64,000 nucleotides of DNA from Salminus brasiliensis (lineage: Eukaryota; Chordata; Actinopteri; Characiformes; Bryconidae): assembly GCF_030463535.1 (NCBI RefSeq), contig NC_132879.1:40082597-40146596 (forward strand), given 5' to 3'. The position numbers and the translations under genes are program-made. The notes beneath the pieces are model-generated. The model was not told the DNA's origin and made no database searches. It saw only the letters and a list, made by a program, of their open reading frames with translations. Shown piece by piece: positions 11,843-24,420 of the stretch (the first letter of the stretch is position 1; every line of letters starts with the position of its first letter).

Positions 11843-12900
11843 CTACGCTGACTTACTCTGGCTGATACCTGCTGAGTTGTACTTCCCATTTTTCGGTGTT
11901 TTGGTACTGGTACTCTGAGGGGTTTTCTGATCATCTCCTGTTAATAGAGCCTTGATTTCGGAAGGGATTTTCCCCTGGTCCATGGCAGAGCACCACTGCT
12001 TGTACTAGAGGTTTAAAACAAGACAGCAAATTACAATAGCATATTTCCAAGGTTTACAGACATCAAAATGCATGAATCTGGCATTGTTTCAACATTAATG
12101 AATCTCTTCAATTGTTGTTTATAAACCAGTCCTCAGGGACCCCCAGATTGTCTGGGAGGACTAGTTAGAGAACCTAGATGAACACAAAACAGCAGTTCTT
12201 GAAACAGCTGTTAGACCTCAAGAATATGTCAACCAGACACCCACCATCTCCAGCTCCTCTCTCAGAGCACAGATGGCTCTCTCCTTGCTGGACACCAGTT
12301 CTTCTAGATACTGGTAGCGCAGTTTCTTCCTGGCCCGACATTCTCTGGCACTCTGTCTGCTTCGTTCCAACTTGGCTTTCAGGTCAATCTTGGCAGGTTT
12401 ACGTCCACGTTTTCCTGGTTTCTTGACTTTTCCACCTACCATCTGTGAAGAAAAAGTATAAATCTATTAGCTAATTATATTCGCAGTATAAATAATAAAA
12501 CTATAGTTTTTAAAGAGATAAAACTCTAGATAGTGTACGAGCTTAACTAGCATGAATAATTTAGCTAGTTATTTGTTAGCTAATTAGCTAGTCAGAACGT
12601 CTTAAAATAAGTACAGCTACGTTCATTATATGTTAGGGACCAGGTTACATCATTATTTGGGCTCTTAACTAGCTAGCTAGATGTTCAGGTGAAGAAACGT
12701 TTAGTAACTTTAGACAGCAGGCGAGTAAACGAAAGTCATTTCGAAGGATATTAGCTAGCTAGAAGCTGGCTAACCTCACCCTAGCTAGTAAAACCAAAAG
12801 CACAAAACAAACCTTGTGACTAACCACGACATATTAATTACCAATTTTCACAAATGCTACTTAGCTTAAGTAAAGTTTCGCTTACCTTGCTGTCATCCAT
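11843..12900 (-). CDS. crebl2: cAMP-responsive element-binding-like protein 2 (bZIP)
   Basis: Three coding exons on the minus strand: 12900-12886 (MDDSK), 12442-12245 and 12004-11843, all joined in phase 0 with GT-AG boundaries, giving 124 residues (human 120). Exon 2 carries the basic region (RSRQSARECRARKK) and the start of the leucine zipper and is nearly identical to human CREBL2. Exon 3 begins YKQWCSAMDQGKIPSEIKAL, also as in human. The family is a small nuclear bZIP protein related to CREB, reported to work with CREB in metabolism and differentiation. The position of the invariant bZIP Asn is Ser here, as in the human protein. The C-terminal 25 residues diverge (ending SQSKSA). Exon 1 contributes only 15 coding bases, so open-reading-frame searches miss it. 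The gene lies tail to tail with gpr19 and head to head with dusp16. Confidence 0.95.
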
Positions 12901-13165
12901 TTTGGATGACTAACCCACGTCTGGGAAACCAAACAGCTAGCTAGCACTAGCTTGTTTGCTAACCAACCAACACTCACAAGTATATTTTTCTTCAGGCAGT
13001 ATGTAGACCAGGTAGATGACTGCGTAAATATCAGATAGTCCCGATTACTGTATTCTGTATCTTTGTATCTCTCTTAAACTCAGACTTAAAACGCTCGTAA
13101 CAAGCCCTGAGTTCAGGCAATGTTTTTAGCATCGTTTCCGCCCAGAGACTTCTTGTTTTCACCAA
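12901..13165 (-). promoter_or_regulatory. crebl2: crebl2 5' UTR and promoter region
   Basis: Lies directly upstream of the crebl2 ATG on the minus strand. The 13130-13215 part is locally richer in CpG (TTTCCGCCC, TGCGCGCAAAG) than the AT-rich surroundings. The transcription start is not determinable by eye. Several AGCTAG words occur near the ATG. Confidence 0.5.
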
Positions 13166-13457
13166 CTAGTCACGCCTTCTGCGCGCAAAGCCTGCTGGGA
13201 CTTGGTATTGTTCGGGAGTGTGTACTTCGAGCAAAGTCAGAAAAATAATTTGTTTATTTAAATTGTTTGTAATTGTTTAGGTCCGGCAAAGTTAGCTTAA
13301 ACCACACCGCTTCAATTGCAACTGTCTATTAAACAGCACATAAAATTGCGCAGAAAGAAGGGCAATAATTAGCTAAGCTAATGCTGCGTTTGAGTGGTGT
13401 CGAAAACTGAGAAATGCCATTTGTACCGCTTGTAAAAAAAAGTAAACTTAAATGAAG

Positions 13458-13510
<53 letters not shown>

Positions 13511-14539
13511 CTATATATTATATAAGTAAACCTTTTATAGCTACTGTATTAATATCAGTGTACAGGTAATATACTCGTAAGTGTAAATTGGCCCCCAGTT
13601 TTGGTCAATAAAAGTACACTTTCAAGTATACTCCATGTAAACTAGTAGTTTAATAGTTTTTATACTGCAGGTTTTACACACAGTGTACTACTTTGATTTC
13701 CCTTTAAAGTATACTACTAGGTGTCTTCACACTTTGATATATTCCACCCCTCCAGAGATCAGAAAAATAAAGTTCCATTCCCCAGTTAAGTTAGCATACT
13801 ATAGTATACTAGCTACAGTCTATCACATCACTGTCTCACCCGTTGAGCCTATCTGACAGCCAGTCTGTGTTCTCAGCTGGCCACTGTGCCTTATTACACA
13901 GCACAGTATCTATTGTTGTTAATTATTTGTTATTTTACCACATTTGCTTATTTAAAAAAAATACATTACTGTTCAAACATTAAAATGAACAAGTTAAAAT
14001 CATAAAACAATCTTTATTTAGAAACCTTCTGAATTTAAGTTGTAAAAGGTTACAAGAAGAAAGAAGATGAGGAGAAAGGTACAGATGCTGGATGCTTCAG
14101 TTCCTGTACACCAGAAAAGCAGTTTTGGCACTCCTCACAGTTGGTACTTCTCACTGAAAAACTTTATTTCACAAGACTCTGATGTTCTTTTGAGGGAGAT
14201 GTTTAATGCTTATTGGTATGGTGGATATGGTGCATTATCATGCTGGAGGTTGCCTTTAGAAGATTATTGGGATTATCAGGGATTATTGTAGCAATTAAGG
14301 GATCATCATGGACAGCAACAGTACTAAAACAGGCTGTGGAATTGTTGCAATGATTGATTGGTATCAACAGCCTTAAAATGTGCCAAGATATACATTCCGT
14401 ACATCAATTTGCATTTACTTTTATATGCTCCACACTTCAGATTTTGACCCAGTGACCACTTCACTTCACTGATGTACAGTTCTTCCATAGGATATATAAA
14501 TCTAGTAACTATCACCTTAAGAACGAAGCTCACGGTTTA
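13166..14539. other. Intergenic between crebl2 and dusp16
   Basis: Contains a (TA)n microsatellite at 13461-13509 and otherwise AT-rich DNA without a recognised gene. A 74-residue reading frame at 14067-14291 has no recognisable similarity and is not called. Confidence 0.5.
13461..13509. repeat. (AT)n microsatellite
   Basis: About 24 AT dinucleotides in an unbroken run, between the two divergent promoters. Confidence 0.95.
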
Positions 14540-15011
14540 CAGCCTAATGACTGACTGCGCCGCTCATTGAAGCTCCGCCTCCAACTTTAAACCCATGCTA
14601 GCCAATGGGCCTATAGATCACAACCAGGGCAGACTATTTACAGACTACTTTAGTAAGCTCGCACATGGATTCTGTGTTTTTAGCCAGTGACGATACAGAG
14701 TTCTTTAAAATAGTTATTGAAAACCATGAAAACCAACTCGAAGTTCTCGTCGACGAAGTTCTCCGTTTAGTCGTTGTCTCTTGAAGGCCTTTTCCTTCAG
14801 CTCACTCGTTGTGGGACTGGTCTCGAATGACGCCATCCCTTTATTTTTACCCGATGACCTCATCGTCAAGATGAAGTTTAGTGACCAGGGAAACTTTTAA
14901 AACTTTCTGTTTTATAGAACCTTTAAAAGAAAATCTGAAAACGCTGTCTCTGGAAACAGGAGCTGAAGACGCTGTTTCGGAAATGTTCTCAGCTGGACTC
15001 TTTCTGAGGCG
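14540..15011 (+). promoter_or_regulatory. dusp16: Probable dusp16 promoter and non-coding exon 1
   Basis: A CpG-richer block contains a GC-box-like GCTCCGCCTCC (14570-14580) and a CCAAT box in AGCCAATGGG. It ends in GAGGCG|GTAAGTG, a consensus splice donor with the intron starting at 15012. No coding frame continues through it. The first dusp16 coding exon is 13 kb downstream on the same strand, so this fits a non-coding first exon. The assignment is inferred from position and splice signal only. Confidence 0.55.
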
Positions 15012-16156
15012 GTAAGTGAAGTTAGCTAGCGAAATGTCTAAGTTAGCGAAGCCCGGGAGAGGCGAAAGTAACACCATGTTCTAGTCGCTACACCAGACCG
15101 ACCTGTTTATGCCTCAAAGCGAACCTGACTAGCTAGCTAGGTTTATTAACACGTTATGGAGTGTTATAGTATGTAGCTAAATCTTTCCGTTTTAGCTCTG
15201 ACCTTTCCTGTCGGTAAACACTTGATGTGCGTCTCTGGTTAACGGTCGCGAAACACTGTCACTCTGTTAAAAGGTCACTTTCAGTGTCTTTTCTGAAAAA
15301 AGTGGGGTTTTACCAACATTACAGAAAGCCAATCCCTCAACTGTATCTCAGGCGACAGGCAGCTGAGCTAGAGAGACCATAGCGTTGATGTTTTTTGGGG
15401 TATTAACGACAATCGAGCTTCTTAGGTTGAGTGTGTTTGCTATCATTGCGAACCGTTCTGGGTTATTCTAGACTCTTCCCATTATAAAACTCCGGCTCTT
15501 TAGTTCTCTGTCAGTGAATGTTTCGCAGCTCAAAGCAGTTATCTAAAACTTATTTCAAACTTAGTAGGCATTAAATGGTGACAACAGAATTAGAAAAAGA
15601 ATTAAAAAGAATTAAAGCCTTTATCAGGGAATAATGGTGATGAGAAGTAGCCTCCTGTGCCTGAAAACATACAAGAGCTAGAGATAAATGATAAGGGGAG
15701 AAAAAACAGCAGTAACACATGATCAGTGTCTTCACCTGGCCCTGTGACATGGTTAGGACTGTCATCTGTGGATGAGTGCATTTGCCAAATGCCATAAATG
15801 TAGCTAAAGTTTCCTGGTTTGTTCCTCCCACCCACTCACACTGCATTGTTTTTAGTTGTGTACTTCTTCCTGGGGTAGTTGAGTGCTTGAAGTACTTTTT
15901 GAAATGCTTGTTTTAAGCGAAGTACTTCATTTCCAACGTTAGTAGATTTTAAAGAAATGTATGCGTGTGTGAGGGTTATTGGTGTCTGCTGATGCTCATG
16001 GTGTGGGTGGGTCAGATGTTAAATGTAAATGTTTCCTCTTGCCAGTTAGTAGACACCATAGCCCTCTATGGATTCACCTGTCTTAGGCCATTGTAACATG
16101 TAAGCAGATGTTTTGGTCTCCTTACAAGAGCAAAAACTTGACTCAGCTTGACCATG

Positions 16157-16232
16157 CCACTGTTAAATCAACACTGAGTGGTCAAGTTTAACACTCAAAG
16201 TGTTAACACTAACTATGTTGATTTAACACTGG
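16157..16232. repeat. Small palindromic element
   Basis: TGTTAAATCAACA (16161-16173) and its exact reverse complement TGTTGATTTAACA (16216-16228) flank the self-complementary AGTGTTAACACT (16199-16210). The size and structure fit a miniature palindromic element. Confidence 0.5.
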
Positions 16233-18200
16233 CAAATGTGCTGTAAGCGAGATGACCGGTAGCAAACCAGTGTACTGAGAGATGGACAGCTACTGCCTTC
16301 ATAGGGGATGGTCTCTTACTGTACTGGTGTAAGTCATGATGCGTTTCCACTTCCTGACTCATAGACATTACACAGAATATAGCTACAAGCTCTGTGACGA
16401 ATAGACTCTTGTACTAACAGTGGTTGTCGTAGGTTAACTCCTGAGGAGCTGTCTGGTCCACATGCTGGGAGATAAGAATAGTAGGTGTGAAGTCAGTCAT
16501 ACAGTCACCAGCCATGTACACTCCTCATGACCGCATCGACAGGCGCCTGCGAAACAGATGTGGGGCTGCCAACGTTCTTGCTCAGCCCAGTGTCTCAATA
16601 TGACATCAGGCCCGTAGTCATCATCCTCATCACTGGTGTTTAAACATTATGCTACAGCCAGGAAATGTTACAACAGAATTTAAGCAATGACATCACCAAG
16701 GCTAAGGTTGACATCATCACATTAAACCTACAGGTAGTTTTTGCAATTTCTGTAGTCCATCAAAATCACTAGCTGCATAGTACTGACATTATCATTTTGA
16801 AATATTTCTAAATCTAAGGCTTGAGCTTTGTCGTTACACTTGAACATGCAGTTATACGTGAGTGGTCAGTTTACTCCCACGTCTATTGAAAACTTACCTA
16901 ATTCATCAGTGTACTAATTTATCTCCTAGTTTTGTTTTCAATTGACATTATGATGTATAAATCTATAAATAATGTGTAAACAATAATGTGTAAGCTAATA
17001 GTCATGGCTTGTTGCAATGGATTTACGGTGATTTTATGGTGATATTACTGATTATGTCGGAAAAGTCTGTTTTACAGTGATTATCAATAGAAATGGCCCA
17101 TCGGCCTGGATCGCTATTGGACCGATATTAGTAAAAAAAAAAAAAAGGATATTGAAGAGAAAAAAGAACAAATGCTGTAAAAATCTAGCCCACAGGACTG
17201 TGTGATGTGATGTTGTTAGGTGTTTGTTTCGTCGTGTGTGGTAGTGGAGTTTGAGCATGATGGCCTACTTTTAGATACTCTTCTTGTGTAAAGTGCTTCA
17301 CTTATTTAAAAAAAAATTATAAGCCTGGTAGTGTTTACACAGGGATGTAAGAGGAAAAAACAGTTTGAGTGGGAAAATTGGTTCAGTTAATCGACATGGG
17401 TCTAATTTGCATTCAAAAGAAAAACAACTTGCTCGACAGTGAATATACTTACTTGACGAGAGAGCGCACGTCTGGCCACTTTTGAACTAAACTAAATCAT
17501 GTTTGGATAAGTAGTGAATTTAAGTCTATCAAATCGTTAAGAATTTTGAGTACATGTATGACTTTTGTATTATTATTTAAACACTGGCAAATTTCCTGTA
17601 TTGCAGTTTGTTATCAGAGGTCCAAAACATGCAGTGTCTAGAAAGAAAAATGTTAGTGTGTTTTCTTGGCAGGCACTGTGCCTTCCTCTTTCCAGTGTAT
17701 TTTTAGATGGTCAAGTTTTCTTTCTGTTTCTTGTCAACTGGTTGCTTAAAAGAAAGAGAATCATTTGACCAAAAATCTATATAATATTTCTAAAAACAAA
17801 AAAATAAATAAATTAGACCTAATAACTGGTCTGTTTTTGAACAGTAACCTTTACAGCATTTAAAGTAGTGAAAGACTAACATTAAAGCACTCATAAACCA
17901 GATTTCCTTGAGCTGAAGCAAACATTTTGATGAATCTTGCACATTATATTATTGATATTTTGTGCAAAGAATGAATTTGAGTCTTTTACCTTTCATTCAG
18001 TGGTTCTCAAACTTGTCCTTTGGAACCCCCAGACCCCCCCACACACACAAAAACAAACTCCCCCTCATGGTCCTGGAAGTGGCCTCTGAGACAAGGAGTC
18101 GAGGGAAGGAAGTTGGGTCTCTTAATACGCACATGGGCGTGTGACATAGCAGTGAAAGAGCACTTCCCAAATTAAACCATTCACCACCCCGCCTCAGCTA

Positions 18201-18218
18201 CCCCCCCCCCCCCCCCCC
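18201..18218. repeat. C18 homopolymer
   Basis: Eighteen consecutive C residues. Such a run can form a G-quadruplex on the minus strand or an i-motif, and its exact length is prone to sequencing error. Confidence 0.9.
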
Positions 18219-19019
18219 ACTGCGTTTTTAATTCACTGGTCTGATTCACTTATATAAGCTCTGAGCCTGCCTGAAGATTGTATCCAGGCGTCCGGTGACA
18301 CCTCCTGAATTAGCTGTAGTAAAAGTGGATGTCTCCAACCAGGGACAGGCAGACTAGAACTACTTGCAGACCCACCAGCACCCCTGTGTCCACCCAAGAG
18401 CAGCTGAAACGTAAGGGGTGCTATCTGTCTCTGTTTACTGTCATTTAAAGCTCTAGATCATCTTTTTATTTAATCATTTTGAGTAACATTGATTCATTTA
18501 ACAGCAGTTATTGTCTTATTTGTCGCTTGTTAAAACTAGAGGAGAAATTTTATAGATTCAGAGTCCAGATTCTACACTTTTACTGTACAACACATTTGTA
18601 TTTGTAAGTGAAAGATATAAAATTTTATGTAATGAACACTCAACCGATACAGCTGATATGTCCGTCATTGTTTGACATTGTTTGATACTGGCAGAAAAAA
18701 GTGCACACTCCAACCTGTTAAACCCAGATCATATGTTTTTCTAGTTTTATGTGTTAAGTGTAAATGCTGTTAACACTTGTTAATGTTTACAATTTACAAA
18801 ACTAATCTGCAAAAACAGCTCTTCTTGAAATGATTGTTTATGTGATGTGACAAAAAACAATACTGTTATATTTATCTGTGTGGTCAGCATCTTAGCCCCA
18901 CTCACTCTTACTTAAGCTATAAAAAGTGTTTCAACCCGGACTGCAACAGGGCTTATTCACATGTACACAATATGTCCAAAAACATCCTTTTTAAGTAATG
19001 CATTTTGCTACTTTATGTT

Positions 19020-19566
19020 GCACCTATTGCTGACATTGGTCATGTAGTCCCTGTAGAGGAGTATTGCCAATAGAATGGAACTTTCTGGAGCAGAAAAACA
19101 TAAAAATAGTCACATATATGCCTAATGCCTAGGTGTGGGCTAGAGAGGTAAGAAGCCCGCCAGTATTGCTCATTCATCGTTTTTTTTTCCTGAAATTAAA
19201 GGGTATTTAAAAAGAGAGTATTCTACTTTTTTGGAGTAACTATCTCTACTGTCCAGGCATGGCTAGATTTCGAGCACTGTGGTGAGATTTTGTTTATGTG
19301 ATTTTTGCTTCATCCAAAAGTACTGGATGAAGCATCATCATTCTTAATAGATGTGAAACGGTGGAACTGTGTTCTATGGAATGATGATGCTTCATCCAGT
19401 ACTTTTGGATGAAGCAAAAATCACATGAACAAAATCTCACCACAGTGCTCGAAATCTAGTAGAAAGCCTTGCCTGGACAGTAGAGATAGTTACTCTAAAA
19501 AAGTAGAATACTCTCTTTTTTAATACCCTTGAATTTCAGGGAAAAAAACGATGAATGAGCAATACT
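19020..19566 (+). mobile_element. Tc1-like fragment carrying a long foldback palindrome
   Basis: The left part (19020-19161) is a Tc1-like relic: AGTCCCTGTAGAGGAGTATTG also appears, diverged, at about 25218. Arms 19162-19342 and 19380-19566 are inverted copies of about 180 bases, roughly 95 percent alike by eye, around a 37-base loop. The loop and right inner arm (GGTGGAACTGTGTTC...) continue the same Tc1 reading frame (a RWNCVLW motif). The left arm therefore looks like an inverted copy of the right arm inserted in the element. It is transcribed if dusp16 intron 1 is as inferred. Confidence 0.8.
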
Positions 19567-22500
19567 TTGTCCATATAGTGTGGATAAAGAAAGGCTGAAA
19601 AACCTAATCTGAAATTAATTCTGTATTTTAAACAATTTAATTTCTGGTAAATAAAACCACACAAACATCATATGTGAACCTCATACTAGAAACATTTGTC
19701 TTTAATATAGTAGCAGTGTTAACTCAAGACTTAAGGGTTAACAGATAACACATTCATACTCATGATGGTATTTGTGAAGTAGATGGAGTGTGCTCTGTGT
19801 GAATTAACAGGTTCTGGGCCACATGCAGCCTACAAGGTAAAAAAAAAAAAAATGTTACCTTGTGTGACGTGGAAGCAGAGGCTGCCGCTGTAGGGTATGG
19901 CAGAAGGGTTTGTGTGCTTCAGTACATGTAGCCTCGTGTAGAGCCATCACAGTCTGATCAGAGTCGGTGTTAGGACAGAAAAACATGCGGCAAGAAATTT
20001 TGTCTGTATACCAAGTTTCAGGAGAGTCCAGCAGCACTGTCATGTTTGTCATGTTCGTGACTTCCCCGTGAGTCCGTAAGAGGAAGTTTTAGTATTGTTT
20101 ATTCACATATTTTTGTTTGTCACAAACTTCCCTTTAAAAGGTTTCATTTTTAATTTGCCTTTTTATGCAGTCGAATTGTGCTTCTAAAGCTGACGCCTTT
20201 AACATTTTCCTTATTGCCTCATAAGACTTTTCAGCTGGAGATCCATGATCATAAAGAGGCCACACTATAGAGGAAGTTGTAAAAGTAAATCCTGCTTTAA
20301 GGCTAACCAAACCACAAAAAAAAAAAAAAATTCAGAGCTTTCAGTCTCCTTATCTATAACATTGTGTAATGTGTCATTTATAATATCTTTGCGAAAGGCT
20401 TCTGAATATCCAGTGTCATTTGCTATGTTTAGCATTGGGGATATTTGCCATGCCAGGTATTTATATTGAGATCTGTTCCAGCTATATTCCATGCCTTTCT
20501 TGGCCAGACTCATTCCCTAAATCTCACCTTCTGCTGGAGGCCATAAAAGCTAAGTTAGGTATCTCTGATCCGTGGATCATGTGATGCTGGTTTTAGATCT
20601 ATGGATTCTTTCCATTTTAGTCAGGCTTGTTTTTTGTATATTGCCATACCACATTAGTGATCATTTGAGGTGAACACAGGACACTCCGTAACACTAGACA
20701 AGGGCCCATGGGGTTTTATGGGTTATCTGTCAAGACTTGGCAACTTGGTCCTGAGCAGAATCAGCCATGGCGTACCGCTATAAAAAAAAAAAAAGAGCCT
20801 GCTACCGTTCTGGAGAAGGAGCTGTTATTACAATCTGGCAAGCGCAGCACATGTAAAGGGCATGCCTTTGAACAAGCTGTTTGTTGTGGTTGGGAATCTT
20901 GCTTGGAGGAAATTGTAGCATGTCATAAGTGATGTTCAGCCGTTATGTCTTAAGGAATTAAAAAATTTCCCCCTCTTAAAACTGGGAGGTTCACCGTGGT
21001 CAAACTTCATTTTATTGTAAGTTCTTTCCATTTCTTGCAAATAAATATACACTGATTGATAAAAGCAAACAACTGTGTACCCACACATTTTCCTTATGGC
21101 CAAGAGAGTTTTTTAAATTTGTAAGAATTTTTAATAACTCTGCAGTCTCCTTGACCTTCTGGAATAATACACTGGTCAGCGCTGACATTAGAGGCCGGCC
21201 TGGTGCCGTTTTGAGCCTTGTTTAGTTCTAATTTTTTACACCCTTTTGAACTGGCTGTCAGTCTATGGAGTAAAGTCTGCTTAGAGTTGCTATCTCTGCT
21301 AGACAGGCTGGGCCTTCAATCAAGCAAGTGAAAACTTGTGCCAGGCCCATTTGACTCCACCACCTTTCAAAAGCGTGGAGCAAACATTGTGCATTGATTC
21401 TGCCTTTGTAAACAAGCAGAGGAAGGTCGGGGATTGCAAATTAGGAGGGTAACTTCCTCACTGTGAGAGGCACAAAGTTTAGCAGACCAATTGCTTTTAA
21501 ACTACACAGGCTTACTACAAACTACAAATTCCCTGTTTAATACATATGAAAAAATGGTGTGTCACACTGGCATTTAGACTTATTGACTTTGTAATGATGA
21601 ATAAAATATAAAACACGACCTCTTTGAGTTGTTTGACTTGCAATTAGAACTTTTCGTTGCTGTATTTTGTAACTGAGTTTGAAAAGATAAACATCTTTAG
21701 GTGGTTGCAGTGGGACTGTTTATTGCATTCTTCATGTTCTGTGCAAATGTTCTTGAATACTACAGCTCAGCTTTGATTAGGTTTTCAGACGCAAGTACTA
21801 ATACTGAAAAACAGTAATATGCTAAATATACTTGATTCAGTTGTGAATATCATTTCCACATAAATGCAAATTTTTAACAAATGTATCTGTATTTTGTATC
21901 TAAAATTAGGGTTATATAGAATCAGGAAAAAATGCCTAATGTTGCCACTGTCTCGCAAAAACCTTACTTCTCCATTTTGTCCCTTTTCAATGTTGTCAAT
22001 GAGTCTTTTTTTTTTTCTTTCTTTTCTTTTTTTTACATTGTGTTAAATTTCAATGGAAATGCTCCAAAATTACTTGGAATAAATTTGTAGCACTGACTTC
22101 CCTTGAAAGTTTAGAAAGCATTTTATTATCCTGTAAAGTTACAGTTTTTGGAGGTATAAGATGTTTGTCCGACAGCAATGATATGTAAAATATGTAAAAT
22201 GTTAAAGTAATGAGACTGTATTATAGGGGAGTTTAGATTAGTTTAATTGGCTCATTCAGTACGAAATATTCACACAGTGTATTTTCAAATGGTGTAAATT
22301 AAAAATCAAACCATTCAGTTTTCTTGCCTTTGCCAGTAATTGTACTAATACTCCACGTGAAACGTTTTTTAATTAAACCCTCTTGTGAAATGTGAAAATT
22401 AACCCATGTTTGATCTGAGATTTTCAGGCCCCTAAAAATAGCAGTATAATCATTAACTAAAAGTTGTTAGAGATGGTTAATAATTACATAATTGTTACAT

Positions 22501-22635
22501 ACACATTACAAAAAAAATACAATTTAAATTAATAACCACTTACAAACACAACATTATGAAATATTACACTCATTAAAGTGTAATATATACTATGAAATAT
22601 ATTTAGATGTACATAATAGTTAAACATTATAATTG

Positions 22636-22864
22636 CATTTGCATTTACATTTATGGCATTTAGCTGACGCTCTTATCCAGAGCGACTTACAAGGTCACAC
22701 GTATTACAGATGTGGGCCAATGTAGTGTTAGGAGTCTTGCCCAAGGACTCTTATTGGTATAGCGCTGCATAGTCACCCAGACTGGGAATCGAACCCCAGT
22801 CTCCCACATGGTGTGGTAGCTCACAGACAGCTAGTGGTGTTATCTGTTGCGCCACACCAACCAC
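22636..22864 (-). mobile_element. tRNA-derived SINE
   Basis: On the minus strand the head reads TGGCGCAACAGA (A box, 22854-22843) and GGTTCGATTCC (perfect B box, 22795-22785), the RNA polymerase III promoter of a tRNA-derived SINE. The tail TAAGTCGCTCTGGATAAGAG and GCTAAATGCCATAAATG is the widespread fish tail sequence. The insertion is antisense to dusp16. Confidence 0.85.
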
Positions 22865-23879
22865 TTTGTTAATTAAAAAATATATATATATTTTTTTTAT
22901 TTTATTTTATTTTTATTAACAATTTGTTAATTTTTATTGTTATTGTCAACACAAACACAATGAACAGGAACACATTTTAATCCTTGCTACTTCTGAGGAG
23001 GCTCTCTGCTAAAGGATGGTCTTGTGTGGGTGGTTTTAAAACCTGACTAAGAGTGGCTTCTGCTTGAGCATCTATGTAAAATACACACCTGTTTTGCATT
23101 GCATATTCTCATCTCTGCATGTGCCATTCACATCTTTTATGTGTGCCATGTTTGGCTATCTGGCTATGCCTTGGAGCAGTGGCATGATGTCGCTTTATAT
23201 TTCTTCTCCATCTGTCCTGAACTGTGTTTAAGACACAGTTGACAAAAAAAATTACAGGACAAAAAAACTAAAACCCAATAGGGATGTAGACTGGGGGCAT
23301 CAGTTCCAAAGAACAATCTCCTTAGTGATCTAACAAAGCTGGTCAACAGAGGTGCAATTTGTAAACACAGGCTAAGCATAAATAAAACAGCTTGTACTTT
23401 ATGACATCCAAACTACCCAATCTAAGGATGATATTATGTCATTTGGAATGTACCTATCTGTAACTCGTCTCTAATAAGTCTCTAATATAATGGTGAATGT
23501 TTTTAAAAGCAACAGCAGGGGTTCGCAGACCTTCTCATGCTATCTCATGCTTACCCACATGCTTCAAAACATGCTGTCCTGTTACATATTTAATGAGTTT
23601 GTTTAATAATAATAATACATCTAAACTATCTAATCTAAACTAAACTAAAAAAACAAAAACTAGAATATACATTTAACATATACATTTCTTTAAATAGCAC
23701 CTTCTCTGATAGCTCAACATGCTTCACAAACATTTGGTGAAATCAGAAGGTACGAAGTGTTAAAGTAGACATGCATACAAACATAAAATAATACTAATAG
23801 AAATAGTAAAAAGTCCTTTAAAAAATATAAAACACATAAGGATATATGTTAACTGGTTTTGATGAAGTTGGTGCAGAGT

Positions 23880-24420
23880 GCCATCAGATACATCAGTCAA
23901 AAATCTCCCTTAGGTGTTTTTAACACAGGATTAATTAGTCAGTATACCTTTGATTTGTAATGACTCTTCCCTCTTTGGGGACAAGTGGGCACAGTCCATA
24001 CCAGTAAAATGCTCTCCCATAGCACAATGGAGCCACCAGACTACCTCAGCATAAGGGTTTTGGGCCTGTATAATTTTGTTTATGTACGCCACACATGCAC
24101 TTGCCCACTGTGGAGAATATGTTGGTTCACTCTTCTGACCAGATCACCAGAATTTGCCACATTTCTGTAGAGAAGTGCCTGCAGTCTGTACACCACTGAA
24201 CTCTCAGGTGGTTGTTGGTCTTTGTAATGAGGGATTTCCTTCTGCAGATCTACTATAATATACCTCTGTGGCCGGGCTGTTCTTGCTTGATGGTCTTAGC
24301 ACACTCTGCATTCACATTTTTAGTCACCAGGGAAACAGTTGATCTGCATTTTATAAATGTTTTATATTTCAGTACATACCTTGGAAAAAAAAACACTACC
24401 TTAAAGGTATTTTATACAGT
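23880..24420. repeat. Possible DNA-transposon remnant
   Basis: Text such as GCAGATCTACTATAATATACC and GGGCTGTTCTTGCTTGATGG resembles a dispersed fish repeat, but I cannot assign a family. No intact frame is present. A 102-residue frame at 24212-24520 is unlikely to be a gene. Confidence 0.3.
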
